A DNA stretch of 64,000 nt from assembly GCA_946406115.1 (NCBI GenBank), contig OX291547.1:8437001-8501000 (forward strand), in the 5' to 3' direction. The notes beneath the pieces are model-generated. The model saw nothing but the letters and a program-made list of their open reading frames with translations, was not told the DNA's origin and did no database searches. This DNA is from Apoda limacodes (lineage: Eukaryota; Arthropoda; Insecta; Lepidoptera; Limacodidae). Position 1 is the stretch's first letter; each line of letters begins with the position of its first letter. Below, in pieces: positions 48,586 through 59,673 of this stretch. The translations under genes were made by a program, and so were the position numbers.

Positions 48586-49759
48586 TGAGCAAAGCTCAGT
48601 CTTCCAGGTACTATTTAATTAAACGACTAAAATTTATTGTTTGTTTGTTCTTCACCGAATGGCAGTTTCTATAATTTTTGTTTTAAAGATATTTAAATAT
48701 TTTCAAATAACTAAACAAACCACTTTTGTGATCATCTCTGGCGTCAGAATATGAAAGGAACGTGCCTCTATTATCTAGGCAACCACAGCCGTGTGAGGTG
48801 ATTAAACTAATTGCCTGCCCATTTTCTTTGGCCTAGTTAAGGACAAGCTCCCGGCAGGGTCGGGGCTTTGACCCAGGCACGTGGATGGAGGTAATTACCA
48901 CATACTTACATGTTATCAATTATGTAAAAACACGAGGGTTTCCGGTTTTTTTTCGAAACCGATTCCGACTGTGGTCTGCTTTATAGTTCTCAATTTTATT
49001 TTGTCTTTTGAAAAATTGAAAACAATTTATGACATCACTATTTTTTTACGCAAGCAAGATTTGATCTACTTTTCGGTGTCCAATTGAGCAAAATTTCGTA
49101 TACTTATATAACTTTAGTAACAATACAATGTTATGTTACCCTTGAACTGGCTGGTGGTGGCGATAGGAACTCTATGCACCAGAAAGGATTAATATTGTGG
49201 CAATCTATGTCAGTCTGTTTGTTTATTTGGTCTTTTATAACTACTAAAACTCCATCGTATTTTTCCAAAATAAAAGTTATTTCAGGTTATGATCATTTCA
49301 CCGTGTTTCGTAAATGCTACTATCTTAGACAAAAATGTATTTGCTTTACTACTGTGTCAGTGCTATCCCAGCCTACTAAAGCCTACAAATTTAGGTATAT
49401 CTAGCATTTACTAACATACACCACTCACACATCTATAAATACTGCACTATTCGATGGACGTGTCGTAGCAGTAATCCAGATATCCAGAAATCCATTACCA
49501 ATCCAATAACATCATCCTATACATGTTCCCAATCCCGAAGATATCGGCTACGTGCAATACAATTTATTCTCTCCTGTAATCATCCGAACACTCATTAATA
49601 TTCAAATTGTACCGGGAGCTCGTCGCGTTCGATTGCCACTCGATTAAGTTACATTAGTTACGTTAGTTACGTTGCATCCAATGTACACGATGTCCTTACG
49701 TACATCCAGAACATCCTCCTTTTTAAGCCATTTGAAAAACGAACACTTTAGACTAGCAC

Positions 49760-50045
49760 TCGACCATTTTATTAGGTAGCATGTCCTTCCTCAAGGTTCA
49801 AGTTATTACTATACCTAAACTAATGACCTTTCTTCTAAGGTCATTGCTATTTACGTTAAGGCTGTGTAAGGCTACACTATGTATTCAAAATCGATCCAGC
49901 GTAAATATAACTGACAGATCACAAAAGTCTATGTCTTTCTCCCTCTCTTCAACTATCTTTGTGCGAAATTTCAGCTCAATTGGATGTTCCGTAGCGGTGA
50001 AATTGAGTAAAAAACAAACGTACAAATAAACAAACTTTCACAATA
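49760..50045 (+). mobile_element. Possible retroelement tail
   Basis: The stretch ctatctttgtgcgaaatttc, agctcaattggatgttccgt, agcggtgaaattgag and then an acaaacgtacaaataaacaa tail resembles common lepidopteran SINE/LINE 3' ends. The open frame over it is chance. Confidence 0.4.
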
Positions 50046-50200
50046 CATAAAAGCTACTTTGAACGTACTCATAATATTCGAGAAAAGAAAACAAAGAAGT
50101 TGTTCTATCAAAAATTCTCTTACATATCTTGTTTTAGTGCTCAAGTACTTCCAAGGACTGCATTACTTGTCAACAAGCGAAAGCGAACGTTATAAAATAA

Positions 50201-50217
50201 AATAAAATAAAATAAAG
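50201..50217 (+). repeat. Short (TAAAA)n array
   Basis: Three to four TAAAA units (aaataaaataaaataaaa) in noncoding DNA. Confidence 0.6.
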
Positions 50218-50916
50218 ACTGTTTTCAGTATTTGCGTCGCGTCGGCGATAACAACGCATTGTTCTGCGGTTGGTGCCGTAAATAAGCGCCAGGCGGCTTG
50301 TAACGAGGGCGTATTGTTGCACGGCGTGCTTCTGTAGCAGAGTGTCTCCATTGTAGAACATCACGAGTGGAGTCAAAAAATTGTGGCACCAAACTTTAGC
50401 TGATTATTGCGAAAACTAACTCTACTCGGTCACATAAGGAAGGTCTCTGTCACTCAGCGGTAAGTATATAAATTGTAAACCCTTAGGTATTATCTTTAAA
50501 GATGAGAAAAACACTAGACTAGACATCGCACGGTATCTTACGGAACCATTAACTTACCAAGATAAAACAAGCGCTTTATCTATCTGTACTAAAGTAGCTT
50601 TCAATCAGCGTTTTTTTTATTGGTCCAGTGTAGTTAGTGCTAATGATAAAAAAATATTTTATCTCCATAATTAATATTATGGTAGAGATTATCGTAACAC
50701 CAAAAACTAGTTTCACCATACTTATTCAGTAAGGCCAAATATAGAGTAATAATATTGTTGTACCAATTAAAATGGAAACAGACAATGGAATCATTAGTAT
50801 GAATTATCGAAAAGCAAGCATTCGCGCGTGCTCCATCGCTGGCTCGTCGAGTTGGCTACGCGCGCAATTCGTAGCCGTACCTTACGTAGCGTAGCACGCT
50901 GTTGGCTAATCTGGGG

Positions 50917-51077
50917 GGCTATTGGGAACAGTCTCGAGAACGCCAGACTCTGCAATTCGTGAAAAACATGTTTGCAAGTAGGTCTTACCTCTCGAGACCC
51001 GTGAAAGTACTTGGATAATTTTTTCTCTCGAATGCACGAGTCTCACAACCAGTACTCGAGACTGTTCCCATTGGAGC
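50917..51077 (-). mobile_element. Foldback 'agtctcgag' element, copy 2
   Basis: Arms gctattgggaacagtctcga and the complement of actcgagactgttcccattg pair almost perfectly. The interior (cgtgaaagtacttgg) is reversed relative to copies 1 and 3. A further half-arm, ttgcgaacagtttcgagaac, continues at about 51081-51130. Confidence 0.85.
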
Positions 51078-51320
51078 TCATTGCGAACAGTTTCGAGAAC
51101 AAGTTCTGGAGTTCCCGAGTCTGGAGCGCTGAATACTGTTTGTAATAGCCATCCTAGAAGGTTAATGAAGTTAATAAAAAAAAATTGTTGGTTTAAAAAA
51201 ATATCCTACATTGCTGTATTGCGCAGTCAGTTTCGGGGTTCATATTAAACCATAACCAGCAGTGTATTTAAGTTTAGATTATATTAAAACCAAATTATAT
51301 ATTTGCCTTGGTGTATCCTA

Positions 51321-51482
51321 GGAGCTTATTGCGAACGGTCTCGTCTAAGTAAGCCAGACTCGTGAATTCAGGAGTATTTATGCAAGTACTTTCACAGGTC
51401 TCAAGAGGTGATATCGACTTGCATATATTATTCTCTAGAATTCTTAAATTTGGAGTCCTCGAGACTTTTCGCTATAAGCTCC
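51321..51482 (+). mobile_element. Foldback 'agtctcgag' element, copy 3
   Basis: Arms ggagcttattgcgaacggtc and the complement of acttttcgctataagctcc match at most positions. The interior includes gcaagtactttcacaggtct. It lies about 240 bp from copy 2. Confidence 0.85.
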
Positions 51483-51727
51483 CTTAATTTTTCGGACGAC
51501 GCTGTTAACTGTTTTACAAGATTCATAATCCATTAAATAAGACACACTCGCACATATTGGTAATAAATGCGAACTTTTCATTTTTGATAAAATTCCTTCT
51601 TTTATTTGCAAGGAAGAGAAAGAATATCTTTTTCAATTTTCAAACTATCGTCCCCAATAATTTATGTATAAATTAAATCTATATGGCACATCTTAATTCA
51701 TCAATTTTTAAAGATTCGATATTCCTC

Positions 51728-51826
51728 AGTAAATAAATAATATATAAATAAATATTTTTGGACATTTACACAAGGACGTATGGTCCCAAAGTATTAGTAG
51801 CAAAGTAAGCAAAGCAACGGATACAA
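51728..51826 (-). mobile_element. SINE 3' fragment (same family as 45416-45663)
   Basis: It contains aaatatttttggacattta, then a degraded gtatggtcccaaa...gcaaagcaacggat block collinear with the 45416 copy. The head is missing and the copy is the most diverged of the three. Confidence 0.6.
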
Positions 51827-52445
51827 ATTCAATTTCTTTCCAACAAACTTTTAACCATACAATCACTAAAACTGTGTCGACGAAATACAATTCACAGAAA
51901 CCGTATTTCTCGCTTAACCAAAGTTAAACTTAAAAACAAATTTAATTTAATTTAACTTACAATTCCTTTTAGGCAGTAAAATAATTTCCACTGTTGAACT
52001 TCTTCAAACCTACGCTGTGCTTACGTAAATTTGTTTAACCAGACAAGAGGTTCGTAATTCACTTTTAACTCAATAAACCCGATTCTAACTTAATTCATTG
52101 TAAATAAATCCCAAAGAGCGTCACTCGTAATGTAATTTGAACCCGGCCTACTCCCAATTTGTAATAATTTTAATGCAAAAGTAATGCTTTGCACGCATTG
52201 TGTCGTGTACTTACAGTACACCCCCTCAGTATTTTATTATTGTCACAGTAAATGCTAGTGTATTGTGTTTGAGTGCACGCATTATTGTAATTGGTAGTTG
52301 TTTATAATGTAGTTGCGGGTTTTTTTATTAAAGGTAAGTTACTCCCGCAAGTCAAACGCTGTCGCATGGCTTTCTCCGTATTTTTAATTATTTAATGCGA
52401 TGATTTTATTCAATTCAATACTTTAAATTATACTATACGACACCA

Positions 52446-52617
52446 GCGGCTCGATTCCGTAAAATGACAGTTAACAATTCTCGTTTGCAATCCATAGAAA
52501 TAAGATATACATTGCGCATTTGAAATGACGTATGAAATTCATCGATTGTCGCGAAACAGCAATGTATATCTTATGTCTTTCAAAAAAAGTAAGCAATTTT
52601 TTACGGAATCGACCCGC
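52446..52617. mobile_element. 172-bp hairpin MITE
   Basis: The 19-base ends gcggctcgattccgtaaaa and gcgggtcgattccgtaaaa (right end reverse-complemented) differ at one base. Inside, taagatatacattgc at 52501-52515 and its exact complement at 52559-52573 form a second inverted pair. CAG lies on both sides and may be a 3-bp target duplication. Too short to code. Confidence 0.85.
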
Positions 52618-53740
52618 AGTCAATAAAAAGAATGATTTCGTTGTTAGCAAAATAATCAGTTCTGTTTTTTCTGCGACATATTTATAACTGAATATATGTA
52701 TTATTTACATAACTAACACAAAAAAACCTTAAAAGTTTTAAAATATTTACTTTATTTCAAGCATCATCAGTCTGATATATAATGTTATTATGTTGTTTCG
52801 TATAATAATATCTGGAAAATGGTAGCTAATATTTTGTTATTTATTGTTGATACTAAATGAAAGAAGTTTTTTTTGTAATTAAGTTGAAGTTGACTTTATG
52901 CGTGCTAAGTTTTTAAAATAAACAGAAGTAGGTATATGAGAATATTGCTAAATATTTTAAGAAATATCTTAAATATCACAGAAAGAGCTAAATCCAGGGC
53001 ACTTTGGAAATAACAAAGGCTTTTTGACTGATTACATATAATATAAAATAGAAAAACGTATCAAACCACAATTATTCGTGATGCTTTTCTCGTTTTTCTT
53101 TATTTTCAGTGAATTTCCGAAGCTCCCTAAATCTTTGGTACTCCTCTATTATACTACATAGTGCTATGAATATAAAATCTACATCATTAAAGATTCTGTG
53201 CGGTTTTTTCAAGCATATTAAATGTTAGTACGGTCTGGAACAAATAAAAAAATGTGCCTTCTATTAAAAAAAAATATATTCCTTCTCACGATTTCACGCA
53301 TCATAAAACCTTTCAAAATAAATCAATAAAAACGTTTAACGTTACACGTATTTAATGAATGGTTATTATTCTTTGTTGAAATTTCACACCGTTGGAATTG
53401 TATAAAACTTATTTATCGTACCCTATGAAATCACGCCATCAAATGTAGCTAAATCCACATTGTGTAGAAAATCTGTGGACAAAAACCACCTTTGTCGGTC
53501 GATGTAAGACGCCATATGGCAACACACTGTGACAAAGCTGTCATGTCGACGGATTAAGTCGCCTGACGTTTCAACAATTGAATTTGATGCGAGATATTCT
53601 TGAGGGTGAAACAATTTAAATCCATTTGTAGGTAATTAATTGTTGTAAGGGACAAATTATTTGTGTTTCTGGGCGTTGATTTACGCGTATGTTCCATTTT
53701 AATTAAATGAGGTTTTCTATTATTTAAAAAGCAGAACCTT

Positions 53741-53971
53741 AGGCTGGGTTGCACGAACTAACTTTGACCTTAACCAGTCGCCAAAAATGGGAGATTGTAT
53801 GGAAATTTCTATCGTCAGCTACTTTAAAGTTAACCTGGGTTTACTAGTGATTTGCTGCACTTTGATGGGCCGGTTTAGTTCAAAAATGCTGACCATGCAA
53901 TTTTTTTTTTTATCCCTCATTTTTGACGGCTTGTTAACGTCGCAGTTCGTTAGTGCAACCCATTGCAGCCT
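53741..53971. mobile_element. 231-bp TIR element
   Basis: Left end aggctgggttgcacgaacta; right end reverse-complemented aggctgcaatgggttgcact. The shared gggttgcac core resembles a common lepidopteran inverted-repeat element type. The 62-residue open frame across it is chance. Confidence 0.7.
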
Positions 53972-54599
53972 CTAAGTTTTGTCGTGTCACATCCTTAGAA
54001 TTCTTTCATATTTTCATGAAATTTTACAGAAACGTGGCTTATGCGAACCTTCATATAGTCTTTGAATGAATTAAAAAAAGCACTCCATTGTATAGGCCCG
54101 GCGTATGGTCGCTGGTGTCGTGTAAGTTCACACCATTTCAGTATGGCGAGTGTAGTTTTGATTTTTGACCACCGGGTCAGAAAAGATTAATGCACTGCAC
54201 ATAGAACAAAGAAATTATTTTTTTACGCACCTTACTGTATCGTTGATTAGGTTTTGAAAAGGCTCAAAGGATAAAATTATTTTTATTCATTTATTCCCCA
54301 CTTCCAAAAAATTTTCGTATTTATGTACCTTAGTTAGATAAATGCGGACACAAAAGTTCTGCAACTATACCTTTTAGTTATTGAGTTGCTGTAAAGTGTC
54401 GCCGTAAGGGTTCCTTCGTACAGTTTTAGTACGGAACTCAACAATTAAGTAAAATCTTGTATTTTGAAAATCAATTTTCGTTTCCAACGTGTTCTTTGTT
54501 GTACCACAGAATAAGGAAGAAAATTGGTTCGGCAGCAAGTACCGTACATGCAACTTCTCTTAAGAAAAATTCTTTTACAAAAAAAAAATGACGTCATAT

Positions 54600-54861
54600 T
54601 GGATCCGCCATTTTGAATTTTAAAAATCTGATAAAAAATTTGAAATCAGCAACCTCGAAAACCCTTTACTACCCCTCGATACATGAAATTATACATGAAA
54701 TTTATGTTGCGTGCATAAAAAAGTCAGTTTTTTACGGATAAAAAACGAACCGCTGGACCGATTTCTTTCAGATTTAAGTCATGACGTGGCGTATCATTTG
54801 ATATGTCATCAGAGCGATTCGGTCCAGTAGTTAGTGAGGAATCGAAAGCCAAAATATGTCT

Positions 54862-54866
<5 letters not shown>
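54600..54866 (+). mobile_element. Possible RTE-like retroelement tail before the CA array
   Basis: The sequence gaaccgctggaccgatttct, cgtatcatttgatatgtcat and agcgattcggtccagtagtt has the wording of RTE-type tails in insects. No coding part is left. Confidence 0.4.

Positions 54867-54948
<82 letters not shown>
54867..54948. repeat. (CA)41 microsatellite
   Basis: Uninterrupted CA dinucleotides. The preceding 250 bp (aacgaaccgctggaccgatt, cggtccagtagttagtgagg, aatcgaaagcc) looks like the 3' tail of an RTE-like retroelement, which often ends in short tandem repeats, so the array probably expanded from that tail. Confidence 0.95.
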
Positions 54949-54952
<4 letters not shown>

Positions 54953-55734
54953 TCACTCTAAAAATGATTGCAAATGATTCTCCAAGTCTTGAAACGTAAA
55001 GAAAACACAAAATTTTCGATTTCGATTTTCGGACCTATTCCAATAACTTCTCAAGAGAAGTTAAAAGGAAGTACTAGTGTAGGGCGGATCGTAGTGATTT
55101 AGTTCGACTAAGTTTAATATAAGGACAAGACTTTTGATTGTTATTGTATAGGATAAAGCTTTAATTAGTTTATTTGGAATATATAATTAGGAGGCCTATG
55201 TCAAGAAATGGATGTCTAGCGGCCCATGATAAATAAAAGTTTTCCGTTCCATAAATACATCTTTATTGAAATTAAAGTTAAAATTTAATTAACCGTAAAC
55301 CCACAGATTCTCAAAGCTCAATGATGTGTTTGCTGCAGTATACTTTTCCCTTCCCCTCAGAACTTAGTACCTACTTAGCATAGAATTAACTCTGATTTGG
55401 CTTTGAGGATTGGATTATTACGCCCGTGTTACCAAAAATAAGACTTACAAATGGTTTGTGCTTTACTTTTGCGTGCCACTTTCATTTCTTGCTACTAAAA
55501 TATTTTTTTGCGGAGTTCTCACTTAACAAATTTTAAAATTTATTTGACCCACAACGCCTCAGCGAGAAGGCGGAAGGGGTCTTCGTACAAAATAAATCAC
55601 TTTTATTACGCTTCTTCAGGGAAAATTCGCACAATTTTGTATACTTGGCTGAATTTAATAAACTTTAATTACGAGAAAAAATGGAGCGGAAATAAGATTA
55701 GCTTTTGACTTAGGATAGGTATGTAAAACAAAAA

Positions 55735-55790
55735 TAATCGGTCAAGTACGAGTTAGACTCGCGCTCCGTGGATTCTGTACCACCGTTTAA
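55735..55790 (+). mobile_element. Short 5' piece of the 'gccaagtgcgagt' element
   Basis: The stretch cggtcaagtacgagttagac followed by tcgcgctccgtggattctgt is a degraded copy of the element start seen at 48166. It breaks off before the body and is followed directly by a 5S-rRNA-like block on the other strand. Confidence 0.55.
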
Positions 55791-55807
55791 GGAATTTACA
55801 AACGTAA

Positions 55808-55890
55808 ACAACAACACAAAGTATCCAAATGTGGGCCAAGCGGTCACCCATCCAATGACTGACCAAGCCCGACGTTGCTTAACTTCAGAT
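55808..55890 (-). pseudogene. 5S-rRNA-like fragment
   Basis: Reverse-complemented, this reads gaagttaagcaacgtcgggc, then ttggtcagtcattggatggg and tgaccgcttggcc. It follows the 3' two thirds of eukaryotic 5S rRNA (the internal promoter region and beyond) with scattered changes. The 5' part of a 5S gene is absent and the end is degraded, so it is not a working 5S gene. A 5S-derived SINE is the likeliest source. Confidence 0.65.
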
Positions 55891-56039
55891 ATAGATTCCA
55901 ATAGACATTCAATTCAATTCTGATAGAATTACAGGAAGGTGTGTCGTACAGATTTGTAATGCAATTGTTAAAATAACATTCCACCCTCTAACTTTGAGTT
56001 AAAAACAGCGTGATCTAAACATCTGAAAAAATTACAATG

Positions 56040-56598
56040 ATAGAGCTTCATCAAGCGTACGCGGTAGGTATTAACTGGTCAGTGTACCTGGTAGATGAAG
56101 GCAGAGCTGCGGCGGTTAGGGCGTCACAAACCTGTTCAGCGGCGGTCAGGTCAAGGGGAATCCCTAGCCATGAGAGGAGTAATAGTTAGAGAATATATGC
56201 GAACTACCAAACTTCGATAGCGCGATGTAAGACGCGTGACGTCAACGATATGATGTTTGCTATTAGTAAGTTTCACTAATTCTTAGAAAGGTGTTTGTAA
56301 ACGTTAATTGGCCTTCACTGTAATGACAAGTAGTGTTTTTTAGTAAGCCTTATATGTTGATATTAATTACCCTACTCATAGTTTCGAGGAAAGTTTTATA
56401 GGATTTGTAAAATTCTGTAATCCAAAGTACAAATTATTAATTACGGAAATAAATAAAACTTTATGGCATTAATAAAATGTAATAAAATTTATATTGTTTT
56501 GTAATTTCCAGAACTTTTTTTTTGAAATTAATAAAATTTAGTATTAACGCATTTTAATAAACAGTTTTTAATTCGAACAATATTTTTTTTTCTCTGTG
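56040..56598. mobile_element. Truncated second copy of the 42571-43376 element
   Basis: Collinear with about 42820-43376, from the agctgcggcgg region through gacgcgtgacgtcaac to the same ctctgtg end. The left terminus is not present, and small indels separate the copies. Confidence 0.7.
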
Positions 56599-58147
56599 CA
56601 AACACAGTGACAACTAAAATTTTATTGTCGAACGAAAAACAATATTTCGAATCAAAACAGAGTCTGACACCACAAAATAAAAATAATCGCGTTTTATGTT
56701 TATTATAGTAAGAAATAGATTGCGTTCAAATCTTTAAATTGACTATTCGGAACATACTCGTAAATCAATTAAAAATTCTTTTGTTTTTTGACGGGAATTT
56801 TGCGACAAGTTTTTCGAAAATGTAGGTATCTTAATTTATTTTGAGAAATACTCATGTAAAATTAAATCATTTCCTCATAATGCTAATAAATGATAACGTC
56901 ATCAGAGCGAACACATTCATACATACAAAGAAATGGATTCCATCAGAAGTAGGAGCTCTAAAGTTCCAATTTTCTACCCTTTCTGAGAAAAAAACATAAG
57001 ATGATACACAGACTCTGTAGAAGTAGACACGTCACACGTCTTAAATGGAGGAAAACCGCACTATATCTTGTATATTGCCAGTAATATGTCAGCAAATTTG
57101 CAAGCCGGACCAATCTCGCTAACGCACGCAGTCTTCCACTATGCTCCGCGAGATTCCACCAATAAATAAAATTTAAAAATAGCAAATGTTTAATATTTTA
57201 CACACTTATAAATTAGTGCTTAGCATAACTCACTGTCAGGTTTTATGACTGAAGACATTAAATAAGAAAACACTAATTCGGTTTTATGAAACTGCTGCTT
57301 CTTTGATTTATAATTAGGTAGTCGAGTGTAAATTTTATTAGTTTTTAACGTCACCGTTTTTGTAGGAAAGTGTTCTAAAAATTTAATTTTGGATCTTCAA
57401 TTTTTAAAAAATGTGTTCGTTAACTATTTAGCTTTAAACTTATTAAAATGTTTGTATTCTCTAGAAGAATAAATTTAATTCAAAGACAAAGCACGCAGAC
57501 TAAGTGGATGAAAGTGATAAAATATTGATATTAGCCTTTCAGGGTTTAAAGGTGAAGGTAAAGACAAAGGTGAATAATACTTTTGTTCAAATTAAAGATA
57601 ACAATTTTTATTATTGTTTTAGAATTTAATACTCGATATAAACGATTGTCTAGAAGAGTTTAAAACAAGGTAGATAACAGAATGAGAGAAGGATCTGCTA
57701 ATTCTAAAAACCTTTAAAGACTTCAAAACCCAATACAAAGGCTATAGAAGAATAAGTCAAATTAATATTGAATGACGAAATTATATGTATGTGCGTGTGT
57801 AGTTGAAGCGAAAAAGTTGTAAGCATTAGCGATATATATCTCGGACCCCTCGGCTGCTTAGCATACGCAAAGCATTGCTCACTGCCTTGCCCAACTCTTA
57901 CTTTTATTATTCCCGAGATGATATATAATATTATTAGATATGTGGGCTGTAAGACATTAAAGTCATAGCATTATCTTTAAGATATTGAAATTAAATTGCT
58001 CATACTATTATTATATTCCTGGATAAGGTTTATTGGATAAACAAGGGTTAGAGTAGGTAGGATTAAATTAAATATTCTTATTGTTAAAGTTATTTTTTTT
58101 ATCAGTATGTAACCAGCGGTTTACAAAATAAATTTTTCAATGTAAGT
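56599..58147. other. No gene recognised
   Basis: AT-rich. A 75-codon - strand frame at 56958-57185 has no motif. Nothing else was seen. Confidence 0.5.
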
Positions 58148-59036
58148 ATTGCCAACTCAGTGGATTTTCCACTAGATCTGGTGGTCTAGATTTACCTTTA
58201 AGCGGACCAATTTTGGTTTTAAGTGGCCAGTGGATTTTTTTAGTAGCTAAGTTTTCTTCAGTTAATGGCAAGGTACGACATTTGACCACTAGCTCGATTT
58301 ACATATTTACGGGAAAAAGTACGGGGTAAAAGTGTATATTTTTTTGATGTGTAGGCAACAAATAACTAAGGTGGTGGTTCTCAGGGGTTTGGGCATAGTA
58401 GTTAGAAAAGGGATTAACGGTCTAAAAACATATTTAAACCAGAGTACTCAGAGTGCACCCCGACCAGTAACTATATTATCTTAAATGCAGGCTGTTTACA
58501 AAATTTAAACTCAAAAACAATATCATAATCTGTACTTCAAATATTATATTATATAGTTTACCCCGAGCCTCAGTACGCCACAGTATGGAGGGAAGAGTCC
58601 TCTTTCCCATCGCAGCGCCTCATCACACTTTGTCACCTTCCGCAAAAAATACTTATAGTATTCTAAGTACTTTCATCAATTGAAAAAAAATTAGTAAGAG
58701 TTGATATACAAGGTTTTTTTTTAATATTGAACTTAAATTGGTTCCGTTTCTTATTCGGTTTTGGCAATTATTATTTGGTAATTATTCGGTCTTTAGAAAT
58801 TGTAGACGAAGCCGATTCTTCCGAAGATGATTGTCTCTAATGTCTTTTTGATTATTGTCTTTAAGGATTTTTTTAAATAAACAAAATTTTATTATATAAA
58901 TTACAATAATTGTTGTGTTATTTCTATTTATATACATGTAAAGTGTCTTTCTGGCATAATGGTGTGGTGAGTGGGAAACGGCTCCACAATTTGTGAATTC
59001 GTTAGTGTAATTTGTGAAAATAAGTTGGCAACACTG
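58148..59036. mobile_element. Possible large TIR element, 'gttgccaact' ends
   Basis: Left attgccaactcagtggattt and right, reverse-complemented, gtgttgccaacttattttca share about 10-12 bases. The left block (ccactagatctggtgg) has a relative at 32796-32840 (gttgccaacttagtggtttc, ccactagatttggtgg). The pairing of the two ends into one element is inference. Confidence 0.35.
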
Positions 59037-59169
59037 GTCTAAATAATAAATATTACAGTTGTCAGCTCACAATATGTTGCTATGTGTTGTGTAATTCACG
59101 GTTATTTTGTAACAAAAAAACTTCGTTAAACACAGATATCAGCCTGCGTATTGTGTTCAGTTACATAGC

Positions 59170-59480
59170 ACGACGCAGAAACAAACTTTTGAAAGAGAAA
59201 ATATGGCATTGTTACGAACACGCACAGCGGCGACGGGCGTAGGCTAGCTTCCTCGGTTGCTAAAACGAAGCTACGACAACGAAGCGCCGTAGAAATTAGA
59301 CAACCGTACGGTAGCTAGCTACTAGACTAGGCCACTGACGTGTTTATAGTGGACTGTATGTTGTGGGCGACTGTATTGCGGGCCGGACGGGTGAAGCCGG
59401 GTGTCGCACTTGTGAACCGCTGACCACGAAGATTTCTTGAGCGCAAAATAAAATAGCCGAAGTGAAGCTGAGTCTTCTTG
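59170..59480. mobile_element. Possible interspersed element rich in gctac/gtagc
   Basis: The block gaagctacgacaacgaagcg and gtagctagctactagactag is palindrome-rich and resembles sequence common in moth genomes. A related flavour appears at 50860-50905 (gtagccgtaccttacgtagc). Ends were not defined. Confidence 0.35.
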
Positions 59481-59500
59481 TGAAGAATTTATTTACACTA

Positions 59501-59612
59501 GAGCACTTATTTTACACTTAATTTCTAGCAGAGTTTCTTCCTTTTTCCTAGCAGTGTTTTTTTTTTGAACCTTCAATTGAGCACTTATTTTCTTGCAGAG
59601 TTTCTTCCTTAA
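59501..59612 (+). repeat. Local imperfect duplication beside the LINE insertion
   Basis: The strings gagcacttattttacactta...agcagagtttcttcc and gagcacttattttcttgcag...agtttcttcc repeat with a small deletion in the second unit. They lie just outside the 3' end of the jockey-like LINE. Confidence 0.65.
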
Positions 59613-59673
59613 TTGTTGGTTCTTCCTTTCTTGATTTCTTGCTGCGAACTGCGACTGCGAACTGACGATGACC

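Larger units (their letters stand above)
48586..50916. other. No gene recognised
   Basis: Contains the possible retroelement tail at 49760-50045, the TAAAA array and a gctacg-rich patch at 50815-50905. Open frames up to 106 codons (49084-49404) have no motif. Confidence 0.5.

Noticed and set aside
54724..54945. 73-codon open frame with a Val-Cys repeat
   Set aside because: It is translation of the CA/TG microsatellite.
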